NCBI RefSeq assembly: GCF_000820105.1
Contig: NZ_CDDB01000097.1
Location: forward strand, 1 to 64,000
Reading direction: 5' to 3'
Length of the DNA stretch: 64,000 bases
DNA from: Aeromonas schubertii
Lineage (GTDB): Bacteria > Pseudomonadota > Gammaproteobacteria > Enterobacterales > Aeromonadaceae
Position 1 is the stretch's first letter. Each line of letters opens with the position of its first letter. The notes under the pieces were generated by a model that saw nothing but the letters and a program-made list of their open reading frames with translations, was not told where the DNA came from and did no database searches. Below, one piece after another: positions 36,624-46,052 of the stretch. A program made the position numbers and the translations under genes.

Positions 36624-36818
36624 TTCAAGGCGGATGAAAGATGTAAATATTAAGGATTTTCAGTTGGATAGAACGGTTTTGTGCGCCAGATAACACAGCT
36701 TCATATGAATAGGTGAAGGCGCTCACAAAATCGGCATCAATCTTAATTCTCGTCGTGAATTTAGTCTCGCCTCTGCCTATGCTCGGTGGGCCAAGAACAT
36801 AACGACAAGGAATTATCC

Positions 36819-38261
36819 ATGATCAAACCTAGCCGCTGCGCCTGGCTGGTTGCGGCCGCCTGTACCCTGCCCGCCTATGCCATGAATATCCAGCCCGACC
36901 CCCAGAATCCCGGGGGGTATCTGGTCTCCTCTGCCGATATCAAGGCGGCGGAGCAAGGCAAGACTGCCAATCCCATGTACGCCACCTGGTCCAGGGCCCT
37001 CGCGACCCGTCCCAATACGGTGGTTGATGCCATCGAGCCTGGGCTGGTCTCCAACCCGGATAACGTGAAACGGGCCGAGCGGGTCTTCCCCGCCTCAGAG
37101 TGGGAGTTCCTGACCCAAATGGCGGCGCCCGAGTACACCTATGTGCGCTTCCTGCGGGCGGTGGGCAAGTTCCCCGCCTTCTGCGGTGACTACACAGACG
37201 GGCGCAACGCCGACGCCATCTGTAAACAATCCATCGTCACCATGTTTGCCCACTTTGCTCAAGAGACCGGCGGTCACATCGCCAAGGACAATGTCTCTGA
37301 CAACCCGCAGGGGCTCGAGGAGTGGCAACAGGCACTGGTGCACGTGCGCGAGATGGGGTGGTCGGAAGGGCAGAGTGGCTACACCACGGGCTGCGGTCAG
37401 AACGACTGGCAGAACAAGAAGTGGCCCTGTGCCACCGGTCAGGGTTACTTCGGGCGTGGCGCCAAGCAGCTCTCCTATCACTTCAACTACGGTGCCTTCT
37501 CCGAGGCCATGTTCGACGGCAATGCGACCGTGCTGCTCAACGATCCGGGCCGGGTAGCCGACTCCTGGCTCAACCTCGCCTCCGCCATCTGGTTCTTCCT
37601 CACCCCCCAGGCGCCCAAACCCTCCATGCTGCACGTGGTGGACCGTACCTGGAAGCCCTCCCAGCGCGAACTGGATGCCGGCATCGGCTACGGCTTCGGC
37701 ACCACCATCAATATCATCAACGGTGGCATCGAGTGCGGTGAGCACAACAAGGACAAGGGGCAGCCGGTCAATCGTATCCGCTACTGGGAAGGCTTGGCCG
37801 CCCACTACGGTATTCCCCTGTTGCCTGACGAGAAGAACACCTGCTGGCAGCAGACTCCGTACGGCAGCCTCAACCTCAACGGTGCCACCGATGTGCTCTA
37901 CACCAACTGGGACGGCAACTGGAAATACTATCCGGATCGCCCGGGCGGCTACTCCTTCGAGTGTGAGCTGGTGGGGTTTCAGACCGCCTACTCGGCCCTG
38001 GTACCGGGGGATTACGAGAAGTGCGTGACCAACTTCTACGGCTCTCATGCCAGCTGGCCCAAGGTGAGAGTGGTAGAGAAGCTCGATCCTCCCCCGACTG
38101 ACCCGACCGATCCTCCCGTCGGCGGCGTTCCGGCCTGGGAGGCGACCAAGGTCTACACCGCCGGCAACAAGGTGAGCCATAAGGGGGCCATCTATCAGGC
38201 CAAGTGGTGGACCCAGGGGGACGATCCGGCCAAGGGTGGCCCCTGGGCCTTGGTACCATAA
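36819..38261 (+). CDS. Secreted GH19 chitinase with chitin-binding module
   Basis: A 480-residue exported chitinase. A signal peptide (MIKPSRCAWLVAAACTLPAYA) is followed by a GH19 domain, with the catalytic-Glu helix HFAQETGGHIAK, GYFGRGAKQLSYHFNYG and INGGIECG as family motifs. A Pro/Thr/Asp-rich linker (PPPTDPTDPP) leads to a C-terminal CBM5/12 (VPAWEATKVYTAGNKVSHKG). It hydrolyses chitin outside the cell and in this genus would leave by the type II secretion system. AAGGAA precedes the ATG. A longer frame upstream is not supported. The 246-base leader holds no c-di-GMP-I aptamer that I can see. Confidence 0.95.
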   Translation: MIKPSRCAWLVAAACTLPAYAMNIQPDPQNPGGYLVSSADIKAAEQGKTANPMYATWSRALATRPNTVVDAIEPGLVSNPDNVKRAERVFPASEWEFLTQMAAPEYTYVRFLRAVGKFPAFCGDYTDGRNADAICKQSIVTMFAHFAQETGGHIAKDNVSDNPQGLEEWQQALVHVREMGWSEGQSGYTTGCGQNDWQNKKWPCATGQGYFGRGAKQLSYHFNYGAFSEAMFDGNATVLLNDPGRVADSWLNLASAIWFFLTPQAPKPSMLHVVDRTWKPSQRELDAGIGYGFGTTINIINGGIECGEHNKDKGQPVNRIRYWEGLAAHYGIPLLPDEKNTCWQQTPYGSLNLNGATDVLYTNWDGNWKYYPDRPGGYSFECELVGFQTAYSALVPGDYEKCVTNFYGSHASWPKVRVVEKLDPPPTDPTDPPVGGVPAWEATKVYTAGNKVSHKGAIYQAKWWTQGDDPAKGGPWALVP

Positions 38262-38276
38262 CGCTCGTACGTGAAA

Positions 38277-38301
38277 GAGGGGAGCCGGTGGCTCCCCTCT
38301 C
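38277..38301 (+). terminator. Hairpin after the chitinase gene
   Basis: A perfect 11-base stem AGAGGGGAGCC / GGCTCCCCTCT with loop GGT, 15 bases after the stop. There is no T-run, so termination is probable but may not be purely intrinsic. Confidence 0.6.
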
Positions 38302-38314
38302 TGGTGTGGTAATG

Positions 38315-38337
38315 AAAAAAGGCGGCCAATGGCCGCC
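38315..38337 (-). terminator. Intrinsic terminator of the SnoaL-like gene
   Basis: Read on the minus strand: stem GGCGGCC / GGCCGCC with a 2-3 base loop, followed by six T residues, about 32 bases after the stop of the minus-strand gene. Confidence 0.85.
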
Positions 38338-38369
38338 ACTGCGCTGGCATCCTTGCTGCCGCTTGCTTG

Positions 38370-38927
38370 CTAGGGAGCGTAGGGCAGTGAGGAGTGATGC
38401 AGGGTGATGCGGACCTTGCCATCCTCCCCCTTGCGAAAGCCCCAACTCTTGTCAACCGTCGTCACCTGCCCTTTGGCGTCGGTCAGATGAACCTTGCCCA
38501 TGGTATAGGCGCTGTTGCCATCGATCTGGATGGCGGCGTTATCTACCCGATAATCCTTCCACCCCTTGAGGGCGAACCCCTTGTCGATGGGGAAGGCGGG
38601 GTCGTTGCCGACGAAGTAGGCGAGGGCGCCGGCACGGGTGAGGCGGAAGGTCTGATCGCCGCTGGCCAGGGTGGGTTTGAACAGCACAGGGCCAGACTGG
38701 TAGGCATAGGCGTCGTCGATCACCTGACTGGCACTCTGCCGGGCTTTCTCGATGCCACCGCTGGTGTAGTCATCGCTGATGCGGATCAGGGCCTTGCCCC
38801 AGGCCTGTTGGGCTGCCTTGACCTCCTCTTCACTGATATTGCGGTTGCTGATCTCGGTGGCGCTCAGGCTGGTGCTGGCACCAAACAGGACGAGGGCGAG
38901 GACGTGTTGGCGGTTGAGCAATGACAT
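38370..38927 (-). CDS. Exported SnoaL-like protein of unknown function
   Basis: A 185-residue protein with a signal peptide (MSLLNRQHVLALVLFGASTS then LSA). The mature part has features of a SnoaL/NTF2-like fold family (EEEVKAAQQAWGKALIRIS, KGFALKGWKDYRVDNAAIQI, AYTMGKVHLTDAKG, DKSWGFRKGEDGKVRITLHH). Relatives that I remember are often labelled phosphoribosyl-AMP cyclohydrolase, which the exported location and the missing HisI motifs do not support. AGGAGG precedes this ATG, which decides the start over an upstream in-frame ATG. Function unknown. Confidence 0.8.
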   Translation of the reverse strand: MSLLNRQHVLALVLFGASTSLSATEISNRNISEEEVKAAQQAWGKALIRISDDYTSGGIEKARQSASQVIDDAYAYQSGPVLFKPTLASGDQTFRLTRAGALAYFVGNDPAFPIDKGFALKGWKDYRVDNAAIQIDGNSAYTMGKVHLTDAKGQVTTVDKSWGFRKGEDGKVRITLHHSSLPYAP

Positions 38928-39030
38928 GGAGAGCCTCCTGCTGTATGGAATGAGAAGCAGTATGGCGTTGTCGGCTGAATCGTGATTGAAGGGGCCATTC
39001 AGCAAACAGGCAGAATGGCCCCGTGGGGGA

Positions 39031-40494
39031 TCAGTGTTCGTCACCCCGGTGGATCTTGAAGCGCATGGCGATCAGGGCAAACAGCAGGGGGCCCACCATG
39101 GTCCAGACTCCGGTGGAGATATCTCCCGCCAGGAAGGGTGAGACCAGGGTGAAGAGGTTGCCGAAGGCGACCAGCAGCAGGCTGACCAGGGTGGCCCCCA
39201 GCACCGAGGCCGGGCTGCGGAAGAAGATGAGATCCTTCTCCAGCTCCGGGTTCTGGCGATAGCGATACCAGGCGTAGATGAGGAACATGTAGGGGATGGT
39301 CATCCCCACATTGGTCATAGTGATGATGAGCTCATAGAGGGCGGCCGCCCCTTCCGGGTTGATCAGGGTAAAGATCGACTTGACCGCGATAAAGGCACAT
39401 ACCACCAGGGCCTGTACTTTGAGTGCCTCGGTGCGCACCCCGTTCTCATTCTCGCGCTGGAAGCGCTCCGGCCAGAAGTAGCTCGGAGTGCCGGTGATAA
39501 ATTGGCGCAGGGGCGCGTAGGAGAGGGCGATGAAGGCGCCCAGATAACTCAGAAACATCCCCAATCCGGCGAAGCGCATCAGCACCTGCCCCAGCCACTC
39601 ACCGCCCAGGTGGCGGCCCAGCTCCAGCATGATGATGAAGAGTGCCGACAGGGACGTGATCCCCTCGTTCGGGAAGTCGCTCCAGCGCATGATGGCCCCG
39701 ACCGCCAGGAAACCTATGACGTAGCAGAGCACGATGAAGGCGCCGGAGAGGAAGATGCCGCGCTTGAGGTCTCGCTCCGGATCCTCCAGCTCGTCGGCCA
39801 CCCCGGCCATCGCTTCGACTCCACCATAGGCGAAGATGGCGAAGACCATGAAGCCGAGAAAGGGGATGAGATCGTTGAACGCCGCGTTGGGTGAGGTGGT
39901 GAGGGCTGCCTGCTGCAGGGGCTCTTGCAGGGTCATGCCGCTCAGGGCAAAGACCAGCACACCGCCCACCAGAAGCAAGATGTTGAGCGCCACCACCGAG
40001 AGACCTCCGATGGCGGCAACCTTGGCAAAACGGGCACTACCCAGGGTGATGAGTCGGCTGACTATCAGCACCAGCGCGATGGCCACGACCCCGAGCAGGA
40101 AGGGGCCCACATCCAGGGTGCCCAGGGTGAGGGGAATGACGGTCACATCGCGTCCAAACAGCATGAAGGAGAGGGGCACCCACATGGAGAGGGCCTTGCC
40201 AAACATCCAGATGATGTAAGAGGCAAACCACATGGTGAGCCCGATAAAGGCAAAGCGGGTGGAGACAGAGTGACGCATCCAGGTGAAGATCCCCCCCTGC
40301 TCCCGGCGAAAGCCGGTGCCGAACTCGATCATCATCAGGATGAAGGGAATAAAGAAGAAGAGACCGCCGATAACAAACATGGGGATGGCGGCGTAGCCCA
40401 TCCGATAGAAGCCTATCCCGATATTGGTGACACCGAATACCGAGGTGAGGATCATCAGGATAAAGGCGCCCAGTTTCAGTTTCTTGCTAGCCAT
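39031..40494 (-). CDS. yjeM: APC-family amino acid permease, YjeM-like
   Basis: A 487-residue, 12-helix inner-membrane transporter of the glutamate/GABA branch of the amino acid-polyamine-organocation superfamily. It resembles E. coli YjeM: ILTSVFGVTNIGIGFYRMGY, QGGIFTWMRHSV, FAIFAYGGVEAMAGVADE. The substrate is unproven. GGGAG lies 8 bases before the ATG. Downstream it is close to, but separate from, the SnoaL-like gene. Confidence 0.88.
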   Translation of the reverse strand: MASKKLKLGAFILMILTSVFGVTNIGIGFYRMGYAAIPMFVIGGLFFFIPFILMMIEFGTGFRREQGGIFTWMRHSVSTRFAFIGLTMWFASYIIWMFGKALSMWVPLSFMLFGRDVTVIPLTLGTLDVGPFLLGVVAIALVLIVSRLITLGSARFAKVAAIGGLSVVALNILLLVGGVLVFALSGMTLQEPLQQAALTTSPNAAFNDLIPFLGFMVFAIFAYGGVEAMAGVADELEDPERDLKRGIFLSGAFIVLCYVIGFLAVGAIMRWSDFPNEGITSLSALFIIMLELGRHLGGEWLGQVLMRFAGLGMFLSYLGAFIALSYAPLRQFITGTPSYFWPERFQRENENGVRTEALKVQALVVCAFIAVKSIFTLINPEGAAALYELIITMTNVGMTIPYMFLIYAWYRYRQNPELEKDLIFFRSPASVLGATLVSLLLVAFGNLFTLVSPFLAGDISTGVWTMVGPLLFALIAMRFKIHRGDEH

Positions 40495-40790
40495 GGGGCA
40501 ACTCCCTGGAGTCAGGCCGGATAGAGGGTACGCCGGGCCGGCCAGAGGAGAATAACCTGAGGTTGGTCTCGTAAGGATCTTTGGTGGCCCGGGATGGGGC
40601 TCGATATTACCATCTGCGGGATGGTGTCGTTATCATGGTTGTTAATCGCTGATTGTTTGGTTGGTTATATTGCTTTTCGTGTGATACGTGGTTTTTTATT
40701 CTTTTGGTTTTCAAGGGGCAGCCCGGCTCATCGTGTTGAGGAAACCAGGCTGAAAGGAACGATGGGAGGTGACCTCATGGTGTGTGAATT

Positions 40791-41456
40791 TCACGACGCC
40801 ATGGAGAGATGGGATTGGCGAGGCTGAGGTGACTCGATAAGCGGGAGATGCATTCGGGGCTCATAGTTACCCTGCAGGGGGATGCCGACGGCGCGGGCGA
40901 AACGCTCATCCATGATAAAGCGAATGCCGACCCCGTTGACGGCGCCCAGATCGACCGGCTTGCCATCACCCATCCGCTCGACCGGTAACCCCATGCGGCG
41001 GAAGATCCGCTCTACCGGCAGGCTGACCACGGCCAGCATCTCGTCGATCCCCTGCTGGCGAGCAAACTCGTAAACGCCGCGAAAGATCACCAGAGTGAGT
41101 TCGCTGACCCCGTTGTTGAGGCGCGGAGCGCGTTCTGCATCGATGGCCAGCCGCGTCAATTCCCAGACATTGGACTGGCGTGGGGGCTGCTCACCGGCCA
41201 GGGCGGTGGGGAAGATCTCCGGCAACATATAGGGCCCCTCGGTCGGCAGCATACGGATGCAGCCACAGAGCCCCTGTTCGTCTTCAACCAGCACCCAGTG
41301 GGTATCGGGACCATCGTAGCGATCCTGCTCCAGACCCTGATGATGCTCGACATCCCAGCCGAGACGGTCGGAGAAGACACTCTTGCGGAACTGGTAGAGT
41401 TGCCGGATCAGGGACCGATTGGGGTGTTGCGATGTTTTACCTTTGTAAATGAACAT
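40791..41456 (-). CDS. ahyI: Acyl-homoserine-lactone synthase (AhyI/LuxI type)
   Basis: A 221-residue LuxI-family enzyme that makes an acyl-homoserine lactone from S-adenosylmethionine and acyl-ACP; in Aeromonas the main product is C4-HSL. Conserved parts: FRKSVFSDRLGWDV, DTHWVLVEDEQGLCGCIRML, WELTRLAID and AVVSLPVERIFRRMGLP. AGGAG is 8 bases before the ATG. The usual AhyI is 207 residues; here a Pro/Ser-rich tail of about 14 residues (ESPQPRQSHLSMAS) extends the C-terminus. It diverges from ahyR with only 60 bases between the starts. A 496-codon frame continuing upstream is antisense to ahyR and is not real. Confidence 0.95.
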   Translation of the reverse strand: MFIYKGKTSQHPNRSLIRQLYQFRKSVFSDRLGWDVEHHQGLEQDRYDGPDTHWVLVEDEQGLCGCIRMLPTEGPYMLPEIFPTALAGEQPPRQSNVWELTRLAIDAERAPRLNNGVSELTLVIFRGVYEFARQQGIDEMLAVVSLPVERIFRRMGLPVERMGDGKPVDLGAVNGVGIRFIMDERFARAVGIPLQGNYEPRMHLPLIESPQPRQSHLSMAS

Positions 41457-41516
41457 GTTTTTGCTCCTGTATGATGGCAAAATGCGAGGGATAGCTTGGA
41501 GGAGAGAGGAGGGCGC

Positions 41517-42296
41517 ATGCGCCAAGACGTTCAACTGGCATTCCTGGAACAGTTCACACAGGTGACCAGTGCCGATGCGTTGTCTGCCCTGATAGGACGA
41601 TTGGCCAGGGAGATCGGATTCGACTATTTCCGGTTTGCCGTCATCCTGCCCATGTCGATGCAGCGCCCCAAGGTGGTGCTCTTCAATCAGTGTCCCGAGA
41701 GCTGGATCAGGGCCTATACCGAGAACCATATGCTGGCCCGTGACCCCATCATCGAGTTGGCTCGCACCCAAAACCTGCCCATTTTCTGGAACCGTCTCGA
41801 CGAGCGGGCCAGTTTTCTGCAGCAGGGCAGCCTGGACGTGATGCGACTGGCGGCCGACTTCGGCCTGCGCAATGGCATCTCTTTCCCTTTGCATGGCGCC
41901 AACGGAGAGAACGGCATCCTCTCCTTTATCAGCAAGGAGTCGGCGTCGACGGACCTGCTGCTGGAGAGCGCACCGCTGCTGGCCTGGATGTCCAGCTACA
42001 TCTTCGAGGCAGCCATCAGGGTGGTCTGTCTGGAGCAGGAGACGCAGGAGGCCCTGACTGAGCGGGAGACCCAGTGTCTGTTCTGGGCCAGCGAGGGCAA
42101 GACCTCGGCGGAGATCGCCTGCATCCTGGGCATTGCCGAGCGCACAGTGAACTTTCATCTCAACCAGGTCACTCGCAAGATGGGCACGATGAACCGTTAT
42201 CAGGCCATCGCGAAGGGGGTCAACCGGGGCATAGTTCGCCCAAATCTGGAACAGGTAGTGATTACCAACTACTCGGTGCATGCCCGCTTGCAGTAG
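41517..42296 (+). CDS. ahyR: Quorum-sensing regulator (AhyR/LuxR type)
   Basis: A 259-residue LuxR-family receptor and transcription factor. The autoinducer-binding domain (about residues 15-170) keeps Trp, Tyr and Asp positions (FDYFRFAV, IFWNRLDERASF, GLRNGISFPLHG). The C-terminal GerE helix-turn-helix is LTERETQCLFWASEGKTSAE followed by IACILGIAERTVNFHLNQV. GAGGAGGG lies 5 bases before the ATG. It forms the divergent pair with ahyI. I could not find a convincing lux box in the 60-base spacer. Confidence 0.95.
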   Translation: MRQDVQLAFLEQFTQVTSADALSALIGRLAREIGFDYFRFAVILPMSMQRPKVVLFNQCPESWIRAYTENHMLARDPIIELARTQNLPIFWNRLDERASFLQQGSLDVMRLAADFGLRNGISFPLHGANGENGILSFISKESASTDLLLESAPLLAWMSSYIFEAAIRVVCLEQETQEALTERETQCLFWASEGKTSAEIACILGIAERTVNFHLNQVTRKMGTMNRYQAIAKGVNRGIVRPNLEQVVITNYSVHARLQ

Positions 42297-42390
42297 CGGA
42301 CAATCCGCGCCATTTTTGGTCAGTGAGTGTTGACCAACAATTGACAGATCCTGCTATTGACAATGGGTGAATTTCCGTTGGGGAGGGGTG

Positions 42391-42987
42391 ATGAGACGGA
42401 TTGGGATGCTGCTGATGATCCTCTTGCTGGCAGGTTGTGCCGCCAAGGGGGAGACGCCGGCCCAGAAGCGCAGCTATGTGCAACAGATGCGCCAGGAGGC
42501 CCTGAGCGAGTTCTACCGAGAGAAGCCCGAACTGCGCCGTGAGGTGTCGGCCGCACAGGGTTATGCTCTTTTCTCGAGCTTTAACAATAACCTGCTTCTG
42601 GTGAGTGCCGGCAGTGGGTTTGGGGTAGTACGGGATAACCGAACCGGCAAGGACACCTATATGCGGATGGCCATGGCCGGGGTGGGGCTTGGGTTCGGGA
42701 TCAAGGACTTCAGGGCTCTGATCCTGTTTCAGGATCGCGTCGCCCTGCAACGCTTCCTCGAAAGTGGCTGGGAGGCAGGGGGGCAGGCCGATGTGGCCGC
42801 CCGCTCCGATGACAAGGGGGCCGCGATCATCTCCGAGGCGGCCAGCGCCGATCTGAAAGGGGTGAGGGTCTACCAGATGACCAAGCATGGCATCGCGCTC
42901 CAGGCCACCGCCCAGGGGTACAAGTATTGGCCCGACGACGAGCTTAACGGGCGAGCGCCTGCCTCGGTTCGTAGCGCGGGGCAGTAG
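42391..42987 (+). CDS. SYLF/Ysc84-domain lipoprotein
   Basis: A 198-residue lipoprotein: signal [12 protein letters not shown] with the lipobox LAGC, then a SYLF (YSC84) lipid-binding-type domain ([60 protein letters not shown]). Such bacterial proteins are exported and bind lipids; the role is unclear. GGAGGGGTG lies just before the ATG. It may be cotranscribed with ahyR (94 bases apart), which would place it under quorum control, but this is inference. Confidence 0.85.
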   Translation: MRRIGMLLMILLLAGCAAKGETPAQKRSYVQQMRQEALSEFYREKPELRREVSAAQGYALFSSFNNNLLLVSAGSGFGVVRDNRTGKDTYMRMAMAGVGLGFGIKDFRALILFQDRVALQRFLESGWEAGGQADVAARSDDKGAAIISEAASADLKGVRVYQMTKHGIALQATAQGYKYWPDDELNGRAPASVRSAGQ

Positions 42988-43035
42988 CCGGCATCTCCTC
43001 CGGGTGGAGGGATAGACCTCTCCTCCACCCGAAAC

Positions 43036-43055
43036 AACTGTCTATTCATCCAGTA
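43036..43055. promoter_or_regulatory. LexA (SOS) box upstream of uvrA
   Basis: CTG-N10-CAG is intact (CTGTCTATTCATCCAG at 43038-43053), and 15 of 20 positions match the extended consensus, counted by eye. It lies 55-70 bases before the uvrA start, where LexA would cover the promoter. uvrA is a classic SOS gene in E. coli. Confidence 0.8.
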
Positions 43056-43107
43056 TGCTCTGTGCGATACTTCACCGTCTGATGTGTCGAAACCGAGCGT
43101 GCGCAAG

Positions 43108-45933
43108 ATGGAAAAGATCGTGGTCCGGGGTGCCCGCACCCACAACCTCAAGAACATCAACCTGACCCTGCCCCGCGACAAGCTGATCGTGGTCACCGGC
43201 CTCTCCGGCTCGGGCAAATCCTCCCTGGCATTCGATACCCTCTATGCGGAGGGGCAGCGCCGCTATGTAGAGTCGCTCTCCGCCTACGCCCGCCAGTTCC
43301 TCTCCCTGATGGAGAAGCCGGACGTGGACCACATCGAGGGGCTCTCACCGGCCATCTCCATCGAGCAGAAGTCCACTTCCCACAACCCGCGCTCCACGGT
43401 CGGCACCATCACCGAAATTTACGACTACCTGCGTCTGCTGTTTGCCCGGGTCGGCGAGCCGCGCTGCCCGACCCACGGCATCCCGCTCACCGCCCAGACC
43501 ATCAGCCAGATGGTGGATCAGGTGCTGGCCCAGCCGGAAGGCGCCAAGCTGATGCTGCTGGCCCCCGTGGTGCGCAACCGCAAGGGGGAGCACGTCAAGC
43601 TGCTGGAGAACCTGGCGGCCCAGGGCTATATCCGTGCCCGTATCGACGGGGAGGTGTGCGATCTCTCGGATCCCCCGACCCTGGAGTTGCAGAAGAAGCA
43701 CACCATCGAGGTGGTGGTGGATCGCTTCAAGGTGCGCGGCGATCTGCAGCAGCGTCTCGCCGAGTCGTTCGAGACGGCGCTGACCCTCTCCGGCGGCATC
43801 GTGCTGGTGGCGCCCATGGACGGGGAGGCAGGGGAGACCCTGACCTTCTCGGCCAACTTCGCCTGCCCCGAGTGTGGCCACTCGGTCTCGGAGCTGGAGC
43901 CGCGCATCTTCTCCTTCAATAACCCGGCCGGCGCCTGCCCCACCTGTGACGGGCTCGGGGTGCAGCAGTACTTCGATCCGGACAAGGTGATCCACGATCC
44001 GGGCCAGAGCCTGGCCGGCGGCGCCATCCGCGGTTGGGACAAGCGCAGCTTCTACTACTTCCAGATGCTCAAATCCCTGGCCGAGCACTACGACTTCGAT
44101 CTGGAGGCGCCCTGGGAGGCGCTGCCCCCCAAGGTGCAGGAGGTGATCCTGCGCGGATCCGGGCGCGGCGACGTGGAGTTTCGTTACATGAACGACCGTG
44201 GCGATGTGGTGGTGCGCAAGCACCCGTTCGAGGGGATCCTGCACAACATGGAGCGCCGCTACCGGGAGACCGAGTCCAACTCGGTGCGCGAAGAGCTCTC
44301 CAAATACATCGCCAACAAGCCCTGCGCCAGCTGCGGCGGCAGCCGGCTGCGGGAAGAGGCGCGTCACGTCTTCATCGAGAACCGCAACCTGCCGGCCATC
44401 GCCGAGGATTCTATCGGCGATGCCCTCACCTTCTTCGCCGGCCTGACCCTGACCGGCCAGCGCGCCCAGATTGCCGAGAAGATCCTCAAAGAGATCGTCG
44501 AGCGGCTCGGCTTCCTGGTGAACGTTGGCCTCAACTATTTGAGCCTGTCGCGCAGCGCCGAGACCCTCTCCGGCGGCGAGGCCCAGCGGATCCGGCTGGC
44601 CAGCCAGATCGGGGCCGGTCTGGTGGGGGTCATGTATGTGCTGGATGAGCCTTCCATCGGCCTGCACCAGCGCGACAACGAGCGGTTGCTGGGGACGCTT
44701 ACTCACTTGCGCGATCTCGGCAACACGGTGATCGTGGTGGAGCACGACGAGGACGCCATTCGCCTTGCTGACCACGTGCTCGATATCGGACCGGGGGCCG
44801 GGGTGCACGGTGGCGAAATTGTTGCGCAGGGCACTCCCCAGCAGATTATCGACAACCCGGATTCGCTGACAGGCGACTATCTCTCCGGTCGCAAGCAGAT
44901 CGCCATCCCGGCCGAGCGCACGCCGCTCACCGGCAAGTGGTTGAAACTCAAGGGGGCGAGCGGCAACAACCTGCGTAACGTCAACCTGGATCTGCCGATC
45001 GGGGTGATGACCTGCGTTACCGGCGTCTCCGGCTCCGGCAAGTCGACCCTGATCAACGACACCCTGTTTCGCATCGCCCATCGGGAGCTCAACAAGGCGA
45101 CCGAGTCGACCCCGGCCCCCTATCGCAGCGTTGAGGGGCTGGAGCATCTGGACAAGGTGGTGGACATCGACCAGAGCCCCATCGGCCGCACCCCGCGCTC
45201 CAACCCGGCGACTTACACCGGCCTGTTCACTCCGATCCGCGAGCTGCTCTCCGGCACCCAGGAGGCGCGCTCGCGCGGCTACCAGCCGGGCCGCTTCTCC
45301 TTCAACGTCAAGGGGGGCCGCTGCGAGGCGTGCCAGGGGGATGGGGTCATCAAGGTAGAGATGCACTTCCTGCCGGACGTCTACGTGCCGTGCGACGTCT
45401 GCAAGGGCAAGCGTTACAACCGCGAGACCCTGGAGGTGAAGTACAAGGGCAAGAACATCCACGAGATCCTCGAGATGACGGTGGAGGATGCCCGCTCCTT
45501 CTTCGATCCGGTGCCGGCGGTGGCGCGCAAGCTGCAGACCCTGATGGATGTGGGCCTCTCCTACATCCGCCTCGGCCAGTCGGCCACCACCCTGTCGGGG
45601 GGCGAGGCGCAGCGGGTCAAGCTGGCGCGCGAGCTCTCCAAGCGTGACACCGGTCAGACCCTCTACATCCTGGACGAGCCGACCACAGGGCTGCATTTCC
45701 ACGACATCCAGCAACTGCTCAAGGTGCTGCACCAGCTGCGGGATCGCGGCAACACCATGGTCATCATCGAGCACAACCTGGACGTCATCAAAACCGCCGA
45801 CTGGATCGTCGATCTGGGGCCCGAAGGGGGCTCGGGGGGCGGCCGCATCCTGGTCACCGGCACGCCGGAGGCGATCTGCGAGAACAAAGAGTCCCATACG
45901 GCGCGCTTTCTGGCGCCCATCCTGAGCCGATAG
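43108..45933 (+). CDS. uvrA: Excinuclease ABC subunit A
   Basis: A 941-residue nucleotide excision repair damage sensor with two ABC ATPase modules. Walker A motifs are [12 protein letters not shown] and [12 protein letters not shown]; signature motifs are [12 protein letters not shown] and [12 protein letters not shown]. Zinc-binding cysteine groups are [22 protein letters not shown] and CEACQGDG. The ATG at 43108 gives the E. coli length (940); an upstream GTG at 43084 would add eight residues. A LexA box precedes it and a strong terminator follows. Confidence 0.98.
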   Translation: MEKIVVRGARTHNLKNINLTLPRDKLIVVTGLSGSGKSSLAFDTLYAEGQRRYVESLSAYARQFLSLMEKPDVDHIEGLSPAISIEQKSTSHNPRSTVGTITEIYDYLRLLFARVGEPRCPTHGIPLTAQTISQMVDQVLAQPEGAKLMLLAPVVRNRKGEHVKLLENLAAQGYIRARIDGEVCDLSDPPTLELQKKHTIEVVVDRFKVRGDLQQRLAESFETALTLSGGIVLVAPMDGEAGETLTFSANFACPECGHSVSELEPRIFSFNNPAGACPTCDGLGVQQYFDPDKVIHDPGQSLAGGAIRGWDKRSFYYFQMLKSLAEHYDFDLEAPWEALPPKVQEVILRGSGRGDVEFRYMNDRGDVVVRKHPFEGILHNMERRYRETESNSVREELSKYIANKPCASCGGSRLREEARHVFIENRNLPAIAEDSIGDALTFFAGLTLTGQRAQIAEKILKEIVERLGFLVNVGLNYLSLSRSAETLSGGEAQRIRLASQIGAGLVGVMYVLDEPSIGLHQRDNERLLGTLTHLRDLGNTVIVVEHDEDAIRLADHVLDIGPGAGVHGGEIVAQGTPQQIIDNPDSLTGDYLSGRKQIAIPAERTPLTGKWLKLKGASGNNLRNVNLDLPIGVMTCVTGVSGSGKSTLINDTLFRIAHRELNKATESTPAPYRSVEGLEHLDKVVDIDQSPIGRTPRSNPATYTGLFTPIRELLSGTQEARSRGYQPGRFSFNVKGGRCEACQGDGVIKVEMHFLPDVYVPCDVCKGKRYNRETLEVKYKGKNIHEILEMTVEDARSFFDPVPAVARKLQTLMDVGLSYIRLGQSATTLSGGEAQRVKLARELSKRDTGQTLYILDEPTTGLHFHDIQQLLKVLHQLRDRGNTMVIIEHNLDVIKTADWIVDLGPEGGSGGGRILVTGTPEAICENKESHTARFLAPILSR

Positions 45934-45948
45934 GCGATCTGCATCAAA

Positions 45949-45976
45949 GAGGGGGCGTAAGCCCCCTCACTTTTTC
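45949..45976 (+). terminator. Intrinsic terminator after uvrA
   Basis: Stem GAGGGGG / CCCCCTC with a 6-base loop, then ACTTTTTC. Confidence 0.92.
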
Positions 45977-46052
45977 CCGTGCTCATGACACAATCCGCCC
46001 CTTGTCCTCCATCCTTCACCATAATTGAGACGAGTCATCAGGAACTGTTGTC

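Noticed and set aside
36624-36818. c-di-GMP riboswitch ahead of the chitinase gene, as before Vibrio gbpA
   Set aside because: No GEMM core sequence is found in this leader.
41457-41516. Canonical lux box between ahyI and ahyR
   Set aside because: No 20-base palindrome close to the lux-box consensus is visible in this 60-base gap; the dyad spanning the ahyI start is too imperfect to call.
40791-42281. 496-codon minus-strand frame as one large LuxI fusion protein
   Set aside because: Only the part from the ATG at 41456 is LuxI; the extension is antisense to ahyR, and a good ribosome binding site supports the shorter gene.
43345-45897. 850-codon open frame antisense to uvrA
   Set aside because: Shadow of uvrA, with the same biased composition and no recognisable motif.
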